From Vampirovibrionales bacterium (GTDB lineage Bacteria; Cyanobacteriota; Vampirovibrionia; Vampirovibrionales; JAGQHJ01), in the NCBI GenBank assembly GCA_025451145.1, contig JANWKX010000073.1, forward strand, positions 1-6,564: 6,564 bases of DNA, given 5' to 3'. Positions 6,438 through 6,564 of this stretch are shown here, one piece after another. Numbering within the stretch: the stretch's first letter is position 1; each line of letters begins with the position of its first letter. The notes under the pieces are model-generated. The model made no database searches. It was not told where the DNA came from and saw nothing but the letters and a program-made list of their open reading frames with translations. The position numbers and the translations under genes are program-made.

Positions 6438-6564
6438 ATGAAGATTTTCAAAGACGCACAAATTGATCTGACTTGTTTGCAATCTAAAACCATTGCCATG
6501 ATAGGGTATGGCAATCAAGGTCGACCTCATGCCCTTAATCTGAGAGATTCTGGACTTCAGGTCA
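6438..6564 (+). CDS. ilvC: Ketol-acid reductoisomerase, 3'-partial (N-terminus only)
   Basis: The 42 complete codons visible match the N-terminus of ketol-acid reductoisomerase, which converts 2-acetolactate or 2-aceto-2-hydroxybutyrate to the dihydroxy acid in valine, leucine and isoleucine synthesis, in the cytoplasm. The opening MKIFKDAQIDL aligns with the usual MKVYYDKDADL type of start, and KTIAMIGYGNQGRPHALNL carries the Rossmann GxGxxG and the family's GYGSQGHAHALNL pattern, followed by RDSG. Ser to Asn and His to Arg changes in that loop are visible. The ATG at 6438 is the natural start; only a short AAGG close to it serves as a ribosome site. The beta2-alphaB loop that decides NADPH or NADH use lies past the window end. 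The gene is divergent from lysS and probably shares its promoter region. Confidence 0.88.
   Translation, partial: MKIFKDAQIDLTCLQSKTIAMIGYGNQGRPHALNLRDSGLQV

Noticed and set aside
1..6564. A new defence, mobile or secondary-metabolite system
   Set aside because: All long frames are accounted for by known families; no transposase, integrase, toxin-antitoxin pair, array of spaced repeats or unknown multi-gene cassette is visible.

Overview
The window looks like chromosomal DNA from a diderm (Gram-negative type) bacterium with fairly balanced base composition. The outer-membrane trait rests on a Wza-like polysaccharide export protein beside GDP-mannose synthesis. I cannot name the lineage. The LysS and FabZ-like sequences fit several groups, including proteobacteria and cyanobacteria-related lineages, and I do not commit to one.

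Layout: bases 1-1383 (+) hold the 3' part of a polysaccharide export (OPX/Wza-type) gene whose start lies before the window. It converges, with a 6-base gap, on four minus-strand genes that read right to left as lysS (GTG start at 6363), a fabZ-like gene (ATG start at 4732), manC-like mannose-1-phosphate guanylyltransferase (4143) and a family-4 glycosyltransferase (2547). Their gaps are 113, 115 and 132 bases, so one operon is possible but not evident. At the right edge, ilvC starts on the plus strand at 6438 and runs out of the window. It is divergent from lysS across a 74-base spacer holding a strong promoter.

Functionally, manC, the glycosyltransferase and the export protein are what one expects at the edge of an exopolysaccharide, capsule or O-antigen locus: activated mannose, sugar transfer, then export. 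lysS and ilvC are housekeeping genes for translation and branched-chain amino acid synthesis. The fabZ-like gene would normally serve fatty acid or lipid A precursor synthesis, but its catalytic histidine is replaced by tyrosine.

The points most worth a second look are the FabZ-like protein without its catalytic His, the ManC protein whose C-terminal cupin region has lost the isomerase signature, the lysS/ilvC spacer in which a self-complementary ATTATAAT gives a perfect -10 box on both strands, and the Lys/Ala-rich N-terminal segment of the export protein. I see no mobile element, CRISPR array, tRNA or rRNA, and no convincing wholly new system.
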